This document shows, one piece after another, positions 34,738-43,214 of a stretch of DNA of 64,000 nucleotides. The stretch lies in assembly GCF_004799665.1 (NCBI RefSeq), contig NZ_CP031310.1, positions 922,887-986,886 of the forward strand, in the 5' to 3' direction. Position numbers and translations under genes: made by a program. The first letter of the stretch is position 1. Each line of letters begins with the position of its first letter. The DNA is from Halapricum salinum (GTDB lineage: Archaea > Halobacteriota > Halobacteria > Halobacteriales > Haloarculaceae). The notes beneath the pieces were generated by a model. It saw only the letters and a program-made list of their open reading frames with translations, was not told where the DNA came from and searched no databases.

Positions 34738-34813
34738 CTCCCGAAGCTTAGGAATCGTCCGACAAGAGTCTAGGGACCGGTCGAGTTTTGGACGTTCGGA
34801 CGAACACGGAGGT

Positions 34814-35443
34814 ATGGACGCCAATCAGGACTCCCCGTTCAATCCCTTCGGGATGGACGAGACCTGCGAGAACTGTCCCGAGCTGGCCGAGACGCGATCG
34901 AACGTAGTCCACGGCTACGGCGACGTCGGCGCGGAGTTCGCGTTCGTCGGCGGCTTTCCCGATTCGGGAGCCGACGAGGTCGGGATTCCCTTCATGGGTG
35001 CGGACCGGGAGACGATGCTCGAGATTCTGTACGCGACCGGCTTTACCGAGTCCTCGCCAGAGACGACCGAACCAGACCTCGAAAACGCCGTGCTGACGTA
35101 CGCGGCGCGGTGTCACCACCCCGAGCGCAAGCCGACCGACGCGGAGTTCACCAACTGCGAACCCTACCTCAACAGCGAGGTGCGGATGATCAACCCCGAG
35201 ATCATCGTCGCCGTCGGCCAGCACGCCCTCGAAGCGCTGGCCTGGGAGTACACCACCCGTAGCGCGGAGGACTTCGACGTCGAGGACGAACACGCCACGA
35301 CCATCCGCGGCCGTGGCTTCGAGATCGTCCCAATGGTCGAACCCGCCGACCAGTCCGAGAAGCAGACTGACGCAATTATCGACCACCTGCTCGACGTGCT
35401 CGGGCGGGACTATCGACAGACGAAGGGAAGGCGCGGCCGGTAG
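34814..35443 (+). CDS. Uracil-DNA glycosylase-like protein, divergent
   Basis: A 209-residue protein of the uracil-DNA glycosylase superfamily. Four Cys (Cys18, Cys21, Cys100, Cys115 in CENCPE and RCHHPERKPTDAEFTNC) match the iron-sulfur pattern of family 4/5 enzymes, and VAVGQHALEAL fits the fold. The usual catalytic loop GExPG is replaced by GGFPDSGADE, and the late H-P-S motif is not visible (VPMVEPADQ instead), so activity may be lost or altered. A Shine-Dalgarno-like GGAGGT lies right before the ATG. The stop codon falls within the first copy of a 34-bp tandem repeat. Confidence 0.8.
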   Translation: MDANQDSPFNPFGMDETCENCPELAETRSNVVHGYGDVGAEFAFVGGFPDSGADEVGIPFMGADRETMLEILYATGFTESSPETTEPDLENAVLTYAARCHHPERKPTDAEFTNCEPYLNSEVRMINPEIIVAVGQHALEALAWEYTTRSAEDFDVEDEHATTIRGRGFEIVPMVEPADQSEKQTDAIIDHLLDVLGRDYRQTKGRRGR

Positions 35444-35568
35444 TTCGACCGGGCGCGTAGGTGGCGTATGCCGGTAGTTCGACCGGGCGCGTAGGTGGCG
35501 TATGCCGGTAGTTCGACCGGGCGCGTAGGTGGCGTATGCCGGTAGTTCGACCGGGCGCGTAGGTGGCG
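35437..35568 (+). repeat. 34-bp tandem repeat, nearly 4 copies
   Basis: The unit starting CCGGTAGTTCGACCGGGCGC recurs at 35437, 35471, 35505 and 35539 with exact 34-bp spacing; the last copy keeps 30 bp. The copies are identical as read. The stop codon (TAG) of the glycosylase-like gene lies in the first copy. The rest of the 183-bp gap to 35627 shows no gene. There are no spacers, so it is not a CRISPR array. Confidence 0.95.
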
Positions 35569-35626
35569 CGGCCGTCTAACGCAACGCGTCGGAGGGGGCG
35601 AGCGGCAATGTTTCTGTGGTCCGTGA

Positions 35627-35959
35627 CTACGCGGTCGCTTCGACCGGTTCGGCCACGGCCTCGAACGCCTCGGCGGTGAGTCGCGTCGGGTCGTCGGTTT
35701 CGTCCTGCCCCGGTTCGAACGCCAGGTCGTACTCGTGCCAGTCGCCGATCCGTGCCGTCGGATCGAGGATCTCGTCTTCGCTGAATCCAGCGTCCGACTC
35801 CGTCACGACCAGCTTGCTCGGGGACAGCGGCGACTCACTTCGAGGTTCCAGTTCCAGGTCGGCGACGTGCCAGTCACCGAAGCGAGCGGTCACGTCGAGT
35901 ATCTCGCCCTCGGGGAACTCCGACACCGGTTCGGTCAGTCGATAGGCGTCTCGGCTCAT
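35627..35959 (-). CDS. Haloarchaeal protein with duplicated GDWH motif
   Basis: A 110-residue acidic protein from the ATG at 35959. It has an internal duplication of about 30 residues: EGEILDVTARFGDWHVADLE and EDEILDPTARIGDWHEYDLA (about residues 14-33 and 52-71). No match to a known domain is recognised. The two-unit structure suggests a small repeat protein or pseudo-dimer. An AT-rich stretch lies right before the start. Function unknown. Confidence 0.75.
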   Translation of the reverse strand: MSRDAYRLTEPVSEFPEGEILDVTARFGDWHVADLELEPRSESPLSPSKLVVTESDAGFSEDEILDPTARIGDWHEYDLAFEPGQDETDDPTRLTAEAFEAVAEPVEATA

Positions 35960-36121
35960 TACGGTTGTATATATTAACTCGAAGTTGAAAAAACTTTTCG
36001 TGGCCGTCTCACGTTCGCCTGATGACGCTCCCGCGGACAGCAGCGGCTGTCTTCCGGTGATCGGCCACGACGCGACGACCAGAATCGCAGTCAATGCGGA
36101 ACGGACCGACAGCGATCACTA

Positions 36122-36553
36122 TCAGTCGTGGGGGCCCCATTCCCGGCCCATCTCGGCGAACTCGGCGGCCTCCGAGCGGAGGTCCGAGAGGTGCCAGACA
36201 ATATCGGTCAGCGTGACGATTCCGACCAGATCGATATCATCCATCACGGGGACTTTCTTGACGCCCTCGTCGGCCATCCGGCGGGCGACGTGCTGGACGG
36301 TCTCGTCGGGCGCGGCCGTCACGACCGCACGGTGGGAGAGTTCGGATACCTGAATCTCCGAGAAGGGACGGTCGGTCTCGTATCCCGCACGGAGGGCGTC
36401 CGACTCGGTCACTATTCCGGTTGGATGACCCTCCGGGCTCAGGAGGATCACCGACCCGACGCCGTGCTCACAGAGCTTGCCGACCGCCTCCCGCAGCGTC
36501 GCCCCGACCGGGCAGGTCACGACATCGCTACTCATTAGCTCCCGGACGAGCAT
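36122..36553 (-). CDS. CBS domain pair protein
   Basis: A 143-residue protein made of two CBS motifs, residues about 7-62 (MSSDVVTCPVGATLREAV, GIVTESDAL) and 68-128 (ELSHRAVVTAAPDETVQHVA, GIVTLTDIVWHL). CBS pairs sense adenosine nucleotides (AMP, ATP, SAM) and regulate partner proteins; this one has no attached effector domain. No operon partner is evident. Start could also be the Met at residue 7. Confidence 0.9.
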   Translation of the reverse strand: MLVRELMSSDVVTCPVGATLREAVGKLCEHGVGSVILLSPEGHPTGIVTESDALRAGYETDRPFSEIQVSELSHRAVVTAAPDETVQHVARRMADEGVKKVPVMDDIDLVGIVTLTDIVWHLSDLRSEAAEFAEMGREWGPHD

Positions 36554-36595
36554 ACACGACCTTCGAGGCGAAGCGGGAAAAGACTGCTCGCCCGA

Positions 36596-38104
36596 TCAGG
36601 CGTCACCAGCAGTGGCGACGGCGTCCGCACCATCGCGCTGTTCACGCTCGTGGCGATACGCCAGGATCGCGTCCTGCAAGTCCTCGGCCAGATCCTCCCG
36701 GAGCGCGTCGGCCACGTCGGCGTCGATGTCGACGGCCTGGGCGTCGTCACCGAGCAGGCTGTAGGTGCCGGCAGTGTCGACGACCAGCGTCGCCAGGCTG
36801 CGCCGGCGCTGGAAGACCGTCGCCGACGTGACGACCGTCTGGATCCGGTAGGCCGGAACGATGGTGATCCGACGCGACCAGAAGCCGTTGCGCGTGATCA
36901 CGTGGTCGTCCTCCAGTCGATACCCGCGCTGAGACCACTTGAGATGGGCGGCAGGCGGGACCAGCACCAGCCCCAGCAGCAGCGCGTACCACGGGAACGA
37001 GAGTTCGGTGAACCGGACGACTCCGTAGGCGACCGCGACGAAGAACGCCACCACCAGCGAGTACCGGACTGCGTAGCGTTCCCGGGCGCGCTTGGGCGGG
37101 CGCTCGAAGTCCAGGCCTTCGAAATCATCGATCCGGTGGGCCAGCGAGACGACGCGCTCGCGATCGGCGACCGGGATCGCCGCCTGTGAGCTCGACCCGC
37201 TACCCTGATTGCCGCCGGCGTAGCCAGCCGTCTCGATCGAGAGACTGGCGTAGCCCAGCCACCGGGCGATGACGTTCTCGGTGAGCGTGATCGTCTGGAC
37301 CTTGTCCTTGGGGATCGAGCCGCTGAACCGCTGGAAGAGCCCGCGTTCGTAGCGGTACTCCTCCGCCCGGTCGCTGAGGACGAACCCGTAGTAGCGCGCC
37401 ATCGAGAGCAGCCCGCTGAAGATCGCCGAGGCGACGACGAGCGCGAGGAGGCCAGCGACGACGACGAAGAGCGTCAGCCCATCGGGCGTGAACTCGGCGA
37501 ACACCGAGGGACCGGCGAACGACAGCGGAATCGCCAGGATCGAGAGCAACCGCAAGTCCATCGAGACGATCCCCAGGATCACCAGCTCGCGCGGGGTGAG
37601 TTCGAACAACTTCGTCGCCGACTCCTCGACGGCCACCTCGTCCGCGTCGGCCTCGCCGGACTCGCCACGCTTGCGTCGACTGACTTCTTCCTGGACGGTC
37701 TCGGCGTCGTCGAGACTGACGTACCGCAGCTGGGCTTCGGTCTCGCCGCCGCCCGCGGTTTCGAGTCGAATCTCGGCGATCCCCAGCACGCGCTGGATCA
37801 CGTTCTGTCGGATGTCGACGTTCTGGATGCGGCCGTAGGGAATCTCGCGAGCGCGGCGCGAGAGCACGCCCGAGTCGATGTCGAAGGTGTCCTCGGTGAG
37901 CCGGTACTCGAAGCGGCGGTAGTAGGCGACCTGCCAGCCGACCGAGAGCGCGATCCCGACGACGACGATCACGGCGAAGACCGCGAGCCCTTCGAGACCG
38001 CCGACCGATCCCGCACCAGCGATCCCGGCGATGGCGATCCCGATGACCGCCTGGAGACCGCGTTCGACCGCCCGGTAGGGGATCGAGAGTGGATCGAGTT
38101 GCAT
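36596..38104 (-). CDS. PH domain membrane protein (YdbT-like)
   Basis: A 502-residue membrane protein with repeated bacterial PH-2 (DUF304) domains, each preceded by paired hydrophobic helices: EDTFDIDSGVLSRRAREIPYGR, YRYERGLFQRFSGSIPKDK and DDHVITRNGFWSRRITIVP (written over the three domains, near residues 78-100, 275-294 and 405-424). Bacterial YdbS-YdbT pairs confer resistance to a bacteriocin in Bacillus; the role in archaea is unknown. Last residues are polar. It follows the YdbS-like gene with a 2-nt gap in an operon. Confidence 0.88.
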   Translation of the reverse strand: MQLDPLSIPYRAVERGLQAVIGIAIAGIAGAGSVGGLEGLAVFAVIVVVGIALSVGWQVAYYRRFEYRLTEDTFDIDSGVLSRRAREIPYGRIQNVDIRQNVIQRVLGIAEIRLETAGGGETEAQLRYVSLDDAETVQEEVSRRKRGESGEADADEVAVEESATKLFELTPRELVILGIVSMDLRLLSILAIPLSFAGPSVFAEFTPDGLTLFVVVAGLLALVVASAIFSGLLSMARYYGFVLSDRAEEYRYERGLFQRFSGSIPKDKVQTITLTENVIARWLGYASLSIETAGYAGGNQGSGSSSQAAIPVADRERVVSLAHRIDDFEGLDFERPPKRARERYAVRYSLVVAFFVAVAYGVVRFTELSFPWYALLLGLVLVPPAAHLKWSQRGYRLEDDHVITRNGFWSRRITIVPAYRIQTVVTSATVFQRRRSLATLVVDTAGTYSLLGDDAQAVDIDADVADALREDLAEDLQDAILAYRHEREQRDGADAVATAGDA

Positions 38105-38106
38105 GG

Positions 38107-38775
38107 TCAGACGGCGTCCTCACCCTCGGACTCGATCGCGAGTCGCTTCAGTCGCGTCTGGAGGTCGTCGGCCTCCGGCGGCGTCAGCCCCGGAATCGTC
38201 ACGTCGGCCCCGCGCGAACCCGCGGTGTAGACCACGAGTGTCGAGAGCCCGACTGACCGCTCGATCGGTCCGCGACTGGTGTCGATGTGCTGGACGCGAA
38301 CGTAGGGCACGACGGTCTGGACGCGCGTGATCACGCCGCGATCCAGAAACAGCGAATCCTCGCGGACCTCGTAGCTCCAGGTTCGATACAGCAGGATCGA
38401 GTGGGTAACTCCAAGCCCGGCGATGAAGACGCCAACGACCGGACCGACCCACAGCCACGACCGGTCGACACCGAAGGCCACGGCCGTCGCGACGCCACCG
38501 ACGACCAGCCCGATCAACAGTGCACGGCCGATCCACAGCCACCGGACCCGCGAGTCGAGCGTCCGCTCGTCGGTCGTGTAGGTGGCCACCTCGTCGGGTG
38601 CGGCTGTCGTCTCGTCGGGCTTGGCCGCCCGCTCGGTGGGTGAGTCGACGCCGCCACCCGCACGCGAGTCGTCGACACCGTCCGCAGGCGAATCGACTCC
38701 GGTCCCCGAATCCGGTTCGTCCTCGCCCTCCGGCTCGGCCCCCGAATCCGGCTCTCCGGCTCGTTCGTCAGTCAT
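38107..38775 (-). CDS. PH domain membrane protein (YdbS-like)
   Basis: A 222-residue protein. The first 75 residues are an acidic disordered tail (EPDSGAEPEGEDEPDSG). Two hydrophobic helices (ALLIGLVVGGVATAVAFGV and WLWVGPVVGVFIAGLGVTH) lead into one PH-2 domain (DSLFLDRGVITRVQTVVPY, VQHIDTSRGPIERSVGLSTL). It is the upstream partner of the YdbT-like gene, with a 2-nt gap, and the two proteins probably form one membrane complex. Confidence 0.88.
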   Translation of the reverse strand: MTDERAGEPDSGAEPEGEDEPDSGTGVDSPADGVDDSRAGGGVDSPTERAAKPDETTAAPDEVATYTTDERTLDSRVRWLWIGRALLIGLVVGGVATAVAFGVDRSWLWVGPVVGVFIAGLGVTHSILLYRTWSYEVREDSLFLDRGVITRVQTVVPYVRVQHIDTSRGPIERSVGLSTLVVYTAGSRGADVTIPGLTPPEADDLQTRLKRLAIESEGEDAV

Positions 38776-38801
38776 TGTCGACCACTGGGGCCGTCTGCGG
38801 T

Positions 38802-39518
38802 TTATAAACTGCGTTCGGCCCGCCGAAGACGGCCCGCGGTCACCTCGACGCCGGGTGAGTACTGTACCAGCGGATCACCCGCGGGCTGGTCGAAACCCGC
38901 CGCCTCGAACAGCGTGTTCTCCTCGATCGTGAGGTCGGCGGGCTGGACCGCCCACGGCCCGTGATCGATCTCGCCACAGTAGAGTCGCCCGTCACCGGCG
39001 ACCAAAAAGCGGTAGTTCTCGACCAGAAACGCTTCAGTCGACTCGGGGTCGGCCGGCTCGGGAGTAGCGCGGGGTTCGATCGTCGCCTCGAAGTCCGCGG
39101 GCGAAACGCCCTCGTGCGTGCGGTGACTCTCGAAAGAGATCGTCCCGTCGCGTTCGGTGACGTCCATCTCGGCCCGGTAGTACGGGAGCCGAAAGAGCCG
39201 GCGTGCGATCGGCACGCCGATCCGGTCGTCGGCGTCGAGGTTGTAGAAGTAGATCCCCGAGTCGTCACGGTGGCGGACGTACGTTCGGAGATTGAGTTCC
39301 GGAAACGAGAGTCCGAACGGGACGAATCGAGGGCGGATGTCTTCCATCACGAATCCGACGACGCTCAACCAGGCCTGCCCCTCCTCGTCGGTGTCGGCCG
39401 CCAGCCCATCCGGTAGTGTCGGCTCGACAACCGACGGATCGACGGGCCAGCTCGCGAAAAAGGCGTCGCGCCAGGTCATCGCGAGCAGCTGTCTCGACCT
39501 CCGAGAGCGCCTCGACAT
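38802..39518 (-). CDS. DUF2071 family protein (YqjF-like)
   Basis: A 238-residue protein from the ATG at 39518 (MSRRSRRSRQLLAMTWRDAF). It has the DUF2071 features: FASWPVDPSVVEPTLPDGL near the start, ELNLRTYVRH, SGIYFYNLDAD and RLFRLPYYRA. The family has a lipocalin- or acetoacetate-decarboxylase-like fold and unknown role. Met14 is a possible alternative start. It is downstream of pyrC on the map but transcribed toward the PH-domain pair. Confidence 0.88.
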   Translation of the reverse strand: MSRRSRRSRQLLAMTWRDAFFASWPVDPSVVEPTLPDGLAADTDEEGQAWLSVVGFVMEDIRPRFVPFGLSFPELNLRTYVRHRDDSGIYFYNLDADDRIGVPIARRLFRLPYYRAEMDVTERDGTISFESHRTHEGVSPADFEATIEPRATPEPADPESTEAFLVENYRFLVAGDGRLYCGEIDHGPWAVQPADLTIEENTLFEAAGFDQPAGDPLVQYSPGVEVTAGRLRRAERSL

Positions 39519-39567
39519 ACCGGCCGTAGGGGCCGGCGACAGTTGTACGGCCCGCCTCTCTGTTCGA

Positions 39568-40857
39568 TCAGCGAACGCCCGTCTCGCGAACGTTCTGTCC
39601 CACGGGCTCGGCGAACAGTTCCTCGCGTCTGTTCTCGTAGACCACGGTCCCACGAACCATCGTGAGTTCGGGGAAGATCCCGTCCATCCCCTCGAATGGC
39701 GTCCAGTCGCACTTGGTGTGGGTGTCCTCGCCGCGGATCTCGCGGACCTCGTCGGGATCGAACAGCACCAGATCGGCGTCGAAGCCCTCCTCGATCCGCC
39801 CCTTGTTCGGGATGTCGAAGACGCTCGCGGGATTGGCGGCTGTCAGATCCCGGACGCGCTCGTAGCCGAGCGTGCCTTCACGAGCCTCGTTCAACAGCAG
39901 CGGCAGCGCCGTCTCGACACCCGGCACGCCGCTGGGAGCGTCCCAGATGGAGGCGTCTTTCTCTTCGCGTGTGTGGGGTGCATGGTCGGTCGCGATCATG
40001 TCGACTGTCCCGTCCGCGACTCGCTCGAAGACCTTCTTGCGGCGGTTCTCCCGCCGAAGCGGGGGGTTCATCCGCCCGAACGTCCCCAGTTCGGGCAGGT
40101 CGTTGCGCGAGAGGAAGAGATGGTGGGGGCTGACCTCGCAGGTCATGCCCGCCTCGCTGGCGATATCGATCGCCTCGGGCGTCGACGTGTGAGCGATGTG
40201 TATCCGTGCGTCGTGCTCGCCAGCCACCTCGCAGGCCCGTCGAACGGCCTCGATCTCGGCCTGGGCGGCGCGGTAGGCACTCCAGGCGTCTGCGTCCCCG
40301 CGCTCTCTCGCGCTCTCGTTGAACCGCGTCGCGTCCTCGGCGTGGACTGTCACAGTGATTTCGCGGTCGGTCGCTTGCTGGAGCGCGTCGGCAAACAGGT
40401 CGGCGTCGATCCCCATATTCCCGGTCGAATCCGCGAGGAAGACTTCGCCGAGGGCAAAGAGTGGGCGTCGCAGGAGGATGTTGGGCAGCCACTCGGCGGT
40501 GACGCCGCCGTTGATCCCGAAGTCGACCAGCGAGTCCGCGGCAAAGTCGCGTTTCTGGTCGAACGTCTCGCCGTCGATCGTCGGCGGATCGGTGTTTGGC
40601 TGGTCGACGACGGTCGTCACGCCGCCCGCGGCGGCGCTCTTACTTCCGGTCTCCCAGGTCTCCTTGTGGGCGTAGCCGGGCTGGCGAAAGTGGACGTGGA
40701 CGTCGATCATCCCCGGGGTGAGCCGCTTGCCCGAGCCGTCGACCGTCCGCTCGTCCGGTGTGGTCGAGAGCGTCTCGCCGATCTCGGCGATCGTCTCGCC
40801 GTCGACCCGGACGTCCCGCGTGCGGCCGTCCGGCAGCGTGGCGTCGGTGATGAGCAT
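39568..40857 (-). CDS. pyrC: Dihydroorotase
   Basis: A 429-residue amidohydrolase that closes carbamoyl aspartate to dihydroorotate in pyrimidine synthesis. It has DVHVHFRQPG (metal-binding HxH, about residues 52-61), IHIAHTSTPEAI and the TDHAPHTREEKD motif. A long linker from the start (MLITDATLPDGRTRDVRVDG) to the barrel matches type I dihydroorotases. The ATG at 40857 is preferred over an upstream frame of low-complexity sequence. Confidence 0.95.
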   Translation of the reverse strand: MLITDATLPDGRTRDVRVDGETIAEIGETLSTTPDERTVDGSGKRLTPGMIDVHVHFRQPGYAHKETWETGSKSAAAGGVTTVVDQPNTDPPTIDGETFDQKRDFAADSLVDFGINGGVTAEWLPNILLRRPLFALGEVFLADSTGNMGIDADLFADALQQATDREITVTVHAEDATRFNESARERGDADAWSAYRAAQAEIEAVRRACEVAGEHDARIHIAHTSTPEAIDIASEAGMTCEVSPHHLFLSRNDLPELGTFGRMNPPLRRENRRKKVFERVADGTVDMIATDHAPHTREEKDASIWDAPSGVPGVETALPLLLNEAREGTLGYERVRDLTAANPASVFDIPNKGRIEEGFDADLVLFDPDEVREIRGEDTHTKCDWTPFEGMDGIFPELTMVRGTVVYENRREELFAEPVGQNVRETGVR

Positions 40858-40903
40858 ACGACTGGCTGTGGCCGGTGCGCCCCTAAGTGTCCCGGTCCGA
40901 CCC

Positions 40904-41818
40904 TCAGCGGCTGAACAGCGCGCCCCTGATCTGGTCGTAGATCGATTGGTCGCTTCCCGAATCGACCAAGCCACCGAGTTCGTCCCAGGTGATCGGCAGG
41001 TCCGGGCGGAACTCGTGGCTATACCCGGGGATCTCCGCACTGGTATCGTGATACGGAGGGTAGAGATCGAAGCTATCGTACTTGCCGGTGAAGCGATACT
41101 GGCCGTGGCCCAGCACCCGGTACTCTTCAGGTGGCTCCAGACCCATCATGAGATAGCAGTCCCGGATCTGACAGCGGAGGTTGTACACGAGGTAATCCCG
41201 AAGCGAGACGGGATCGACCAGTGGTGCCGGGAACAGTTCGACTCGAGCGTCTGGGTCCCGGTCCGGTTTCTCACCGCACCAGACCGTTTTGCGTTCGCCT
41301 CTGGCGACGTAGTAAGTGATCCCAATACCAGACACTGCCTCGATTTTTTCCTCGTCGTCGAGGTAGATCTCTTGCTTGTAGAAGACCGCATCCTCGCCGC
41401 CCGCCATCTCGTCGGGCAGTGCTTCCGGGCGCGTCGTCTCGCCGATGTCGACCTCAGGGTCGTCCGCGTAGTGACTCAGACTCTGCTCCAGCAGGTCGCC
41501 GAAGTACGTCTCGATCTCCGCTTCAGAGAGATCCGCGAGCGCCTGCCGAACCGTCTCGAAACGATCCGCGTCGATATCCCACGGGAGTGTGTCGTAGTCC
41601 GTCTCCTGATCGACGTAGTACTGGGCATACTTTCGAGCGTGGCCGACGTGTTCACCCTCGTTGTGTGTGCGCTCGTCCGCTTTGTCGGGGTAGCCGTCTT
41701 GCCCATGCCCTTGAATCTCTCCATCAAATCCAACTGAGATAGTATGCTCCACTGAATTGTTATCGATGACTCTGACACCCATTCCCCTTTCATCATCTCC
41801 AATAATTTTTGCTTCCAT
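40904..41818 (-). CDS. Unrecognised partner of the DUF4157 protein
   Basis: A 304-residue soluble acidic protein starting MEAKIIGDDERGMGVRVIDN, 3 nt after the DUF4157 stop on the same strand, so probably co-translated. Seen in it: HNEGEHVGHARKYAQYY (about residues 52-68), a Cys-containing WCGEKP, and a C-terminal QYRFTGKYDSFDLYPPYHD block. No known domain is recognised. Its first 40 codons (41705-41818) are much lower in GC than the rest. By position it could be an immunity protein, a chaperone/adaptor or a second toxin; the sequence does not decide. Confidence 0.75.
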   Translation of the reverse strand: MEAKIIGDDERGMGVRVIDNNSVEHTISVGFDGEIQGHGQDGYPDKADERTHNEGEHVGHARKYAQYYVDQETDYDTLPWDIDADRFETVRQALADLSEAEIETYFGDLLEQSLSHYADDPEVDIGETTRPEALPDEMAGGEDAVFYKQEIYLDDEEKIEAVSGIGITYYVARGERKTVWCGEKPDRDPDARVELFPAPLVDPVSLRDYLVYNLRCQIRDCYLMMGLEPPEEYRVLGHGQYRFTGKYDSFDLYPPYHDTSAEIPGYSHEFRPDLPITWDELGGLVDSGSDQSIYDQIRGALFSR

Positions 41819-41821
41819 GGC

Positions 41822-43117
41822 TTATTCCTCCTCGAAACGACTCGAGTCGGTATCGTCTTCGAGGTCGAACTCTTGGTCGGTCTTCATCCCGAGCACGTTG
41901 CGGATGATCTTCTGGACTTTGCCCGCGATGTCTTCGCCGAGTTGGGTCGTCAGAGCGACTCCGAGGGCTCCGCCAGCGAGGGCGCCAGCCACGCCGCCAA
42001 CCGGTCCGGCGACTGCCGACCCCGCTGCCCATCCTTTCGTGCCTCCGGTGGTCGCGCCCTTGATCGGGCTGCTGGCCGAGTCCTGCACGCGACTCGCCAC
42101 GTCGATATCGTGGTGTTCGATGTACTCGACGACCCCTTTCGGCGTTTCGACCGACTGCACCAGATCTACCAGTTGCTCTTTGCTCAGGCGGTAGGTTTTC
42201 GAAGTGGCGTCGTCGACTTTCTCGGTTCCCGTATCGAGGAGTTCCTTGCCCTTCTCGACGACCGCTTCTCCCGGGTACCGCTGCACGTGTACCTCGGTCT
42301 TGCGCATCCGCTGAATGCCCAACTCGCCACCTTCCATCACGCGCTGGGCCGTTTCCTCGGCCTCGCGCTCTAACGCCGGGTCGGGATCGATTTCAAGTCC
42401 AACGTCTTCCTGGGGCAGCATCGACACCGCCCCGCCAGTCTGCTGGCGAACGTGCGCCAATTCATGCGCCAAAACGTGCTGACCCTCCGCTGACTCGGGA
42501 TCATACTCACCGGAATTGAACGCGACATGATTCCCGACCGTGAACGCCCGCGCGTTGATCTCCTCACACGCACTCGCGGCCTGCGGTCCGGTATGGATCC
42601 GCACGTCACCGAGCGAGTCCCCCATCCGGTCTTCCATCGCGCGCTGGATACTCGCGTCCAGTGACTGCCCGGACGACGAAATCACGTCCCGAACGGAGTC
42701 GAGGACTCCTGTCTCGCCAGCGGGTCCCATCCGCTGGACCGCCTCTTCGCTGCGCAACTCCGAGTGTCTGTTGCGCCGTTCGATATCATATGGGATCTCC
42801 GCGGAACGTTCGGCCTGGCGCTTGCGAAACGCCTGCATGTCCGGCGGAATGCCCATCGTCTCGACTTTCATGCCTTCGGCGGCCCACTGTTTGACCTTGT
42901 GTGTGCCGTCGCGCTGTTCGAGGCGCTGGAGGCGCGCTCGGGTCTCGCCATCGGGCACTTTCACGCCCAGGCGCTCACCCATCGCCTCGCGCGACCGGTC
43001 GGGCTTCCACCTCGACGATCGCCGCCGCTCGTTCGTCGTTCGATCCCCCCGCGAGGACCCCCGCCCTCGCTCGGATTTCGTGTCGGCCTCAGACCGCCGA
43101 CGTGACCCAGACCCCAT
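41822..43117 (-). CDS. DUF4157 protein, likely injected or exported effector
   Basis: A 431-residue protein from the ATG at 43117. The first 65 residues are Arg/Ser-rich and disordered. A DUF4157 domain (about 150-240) has the zinc-protease-like motif HELAHVRQQ at 218-226. After it come a coiled region and a Gly/Ala-rich zipper segment (about residues 357-394, ending GGALGVALTTQLG), which could enter membranes, and an acidic tail. In bacteria and haloarchaea DUF4157 is associated with eCIS effectors; no eCIS gene is seen here. Delivery and toxicity are inference. The start could extend to a TTG at 43201. Confidence 0.85.
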   Translation of the reverse strand: MGSGSRRRSEADTKSERGRGSSRGDRTTNERRRSSRWKPDRSREAMGERLGVKVPDGETRARLQRLEQRDGTHKVKQWAAEGMKVETMGIPPDMQAFRKRQAERSAEIPYDIERRNRHSELRSEEAVQRMGPAGETGVLDSVRDVISSSGQSLDASIQRAMEDRMGDSLGDVRIHTGPQAASACEEINARAFTVGNHVAFNSGEYDPESAEGQHVLAHELAHVRQQTGGAVSMLPQEDVGLEIDPDPALEREAEETAQRVMEGGELGIQRMRKTEVHVQRYPGEAVVEKGKELLDTGTEKVDDATSKTYRLSKEQLVDLVQSVETPKGVVEYIEHHDIDVASRVQDSASSPIKGATTGGTKGWAAGSAVAGPVGGVAGALAGGALGVALTTQLGEDIAGKVQKIIRNVLGMKTDQEFDLEDDTDSSRFEEE

Positions 43118-43173
43118 CTCTAGTCTCGACTCGCGTTTCTCCAGCACCCCTGATAAATCTTCCTGAAGTAGTA

Positions 43174-43184
43174 GATTTAATATA
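43174..43184 (-). promoter_or_regulatory. TATA-like box for the DUF4157 operon
   Basis: On the minus strand CTATATTAAAT lies about 60 nt before the ATG at 43117. It is the only AT-rich element in the 97-bp gap between the DUF4157 and cheF genes, and would give a leader of about 30 nt. Confidence 0.45.
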
Positions 43185-43214
43185 GAATTCCGAGGAACCA
43201 ACCACCTCGTGGAG

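Noticed and set aside
35437-35568. 34-bp repeats considered as a CRISPR array
   Set aside because: Copies are directly adjacent without spacers, and no cas gene is in the window.
43118-43201. Longer DUF4157 protein starting at the TTG at 43201
   Set aside because: The extra 28 residues overlap the TATA-like box at 43174-43184, and ATG 43117 gives a normal distance to that promoter.
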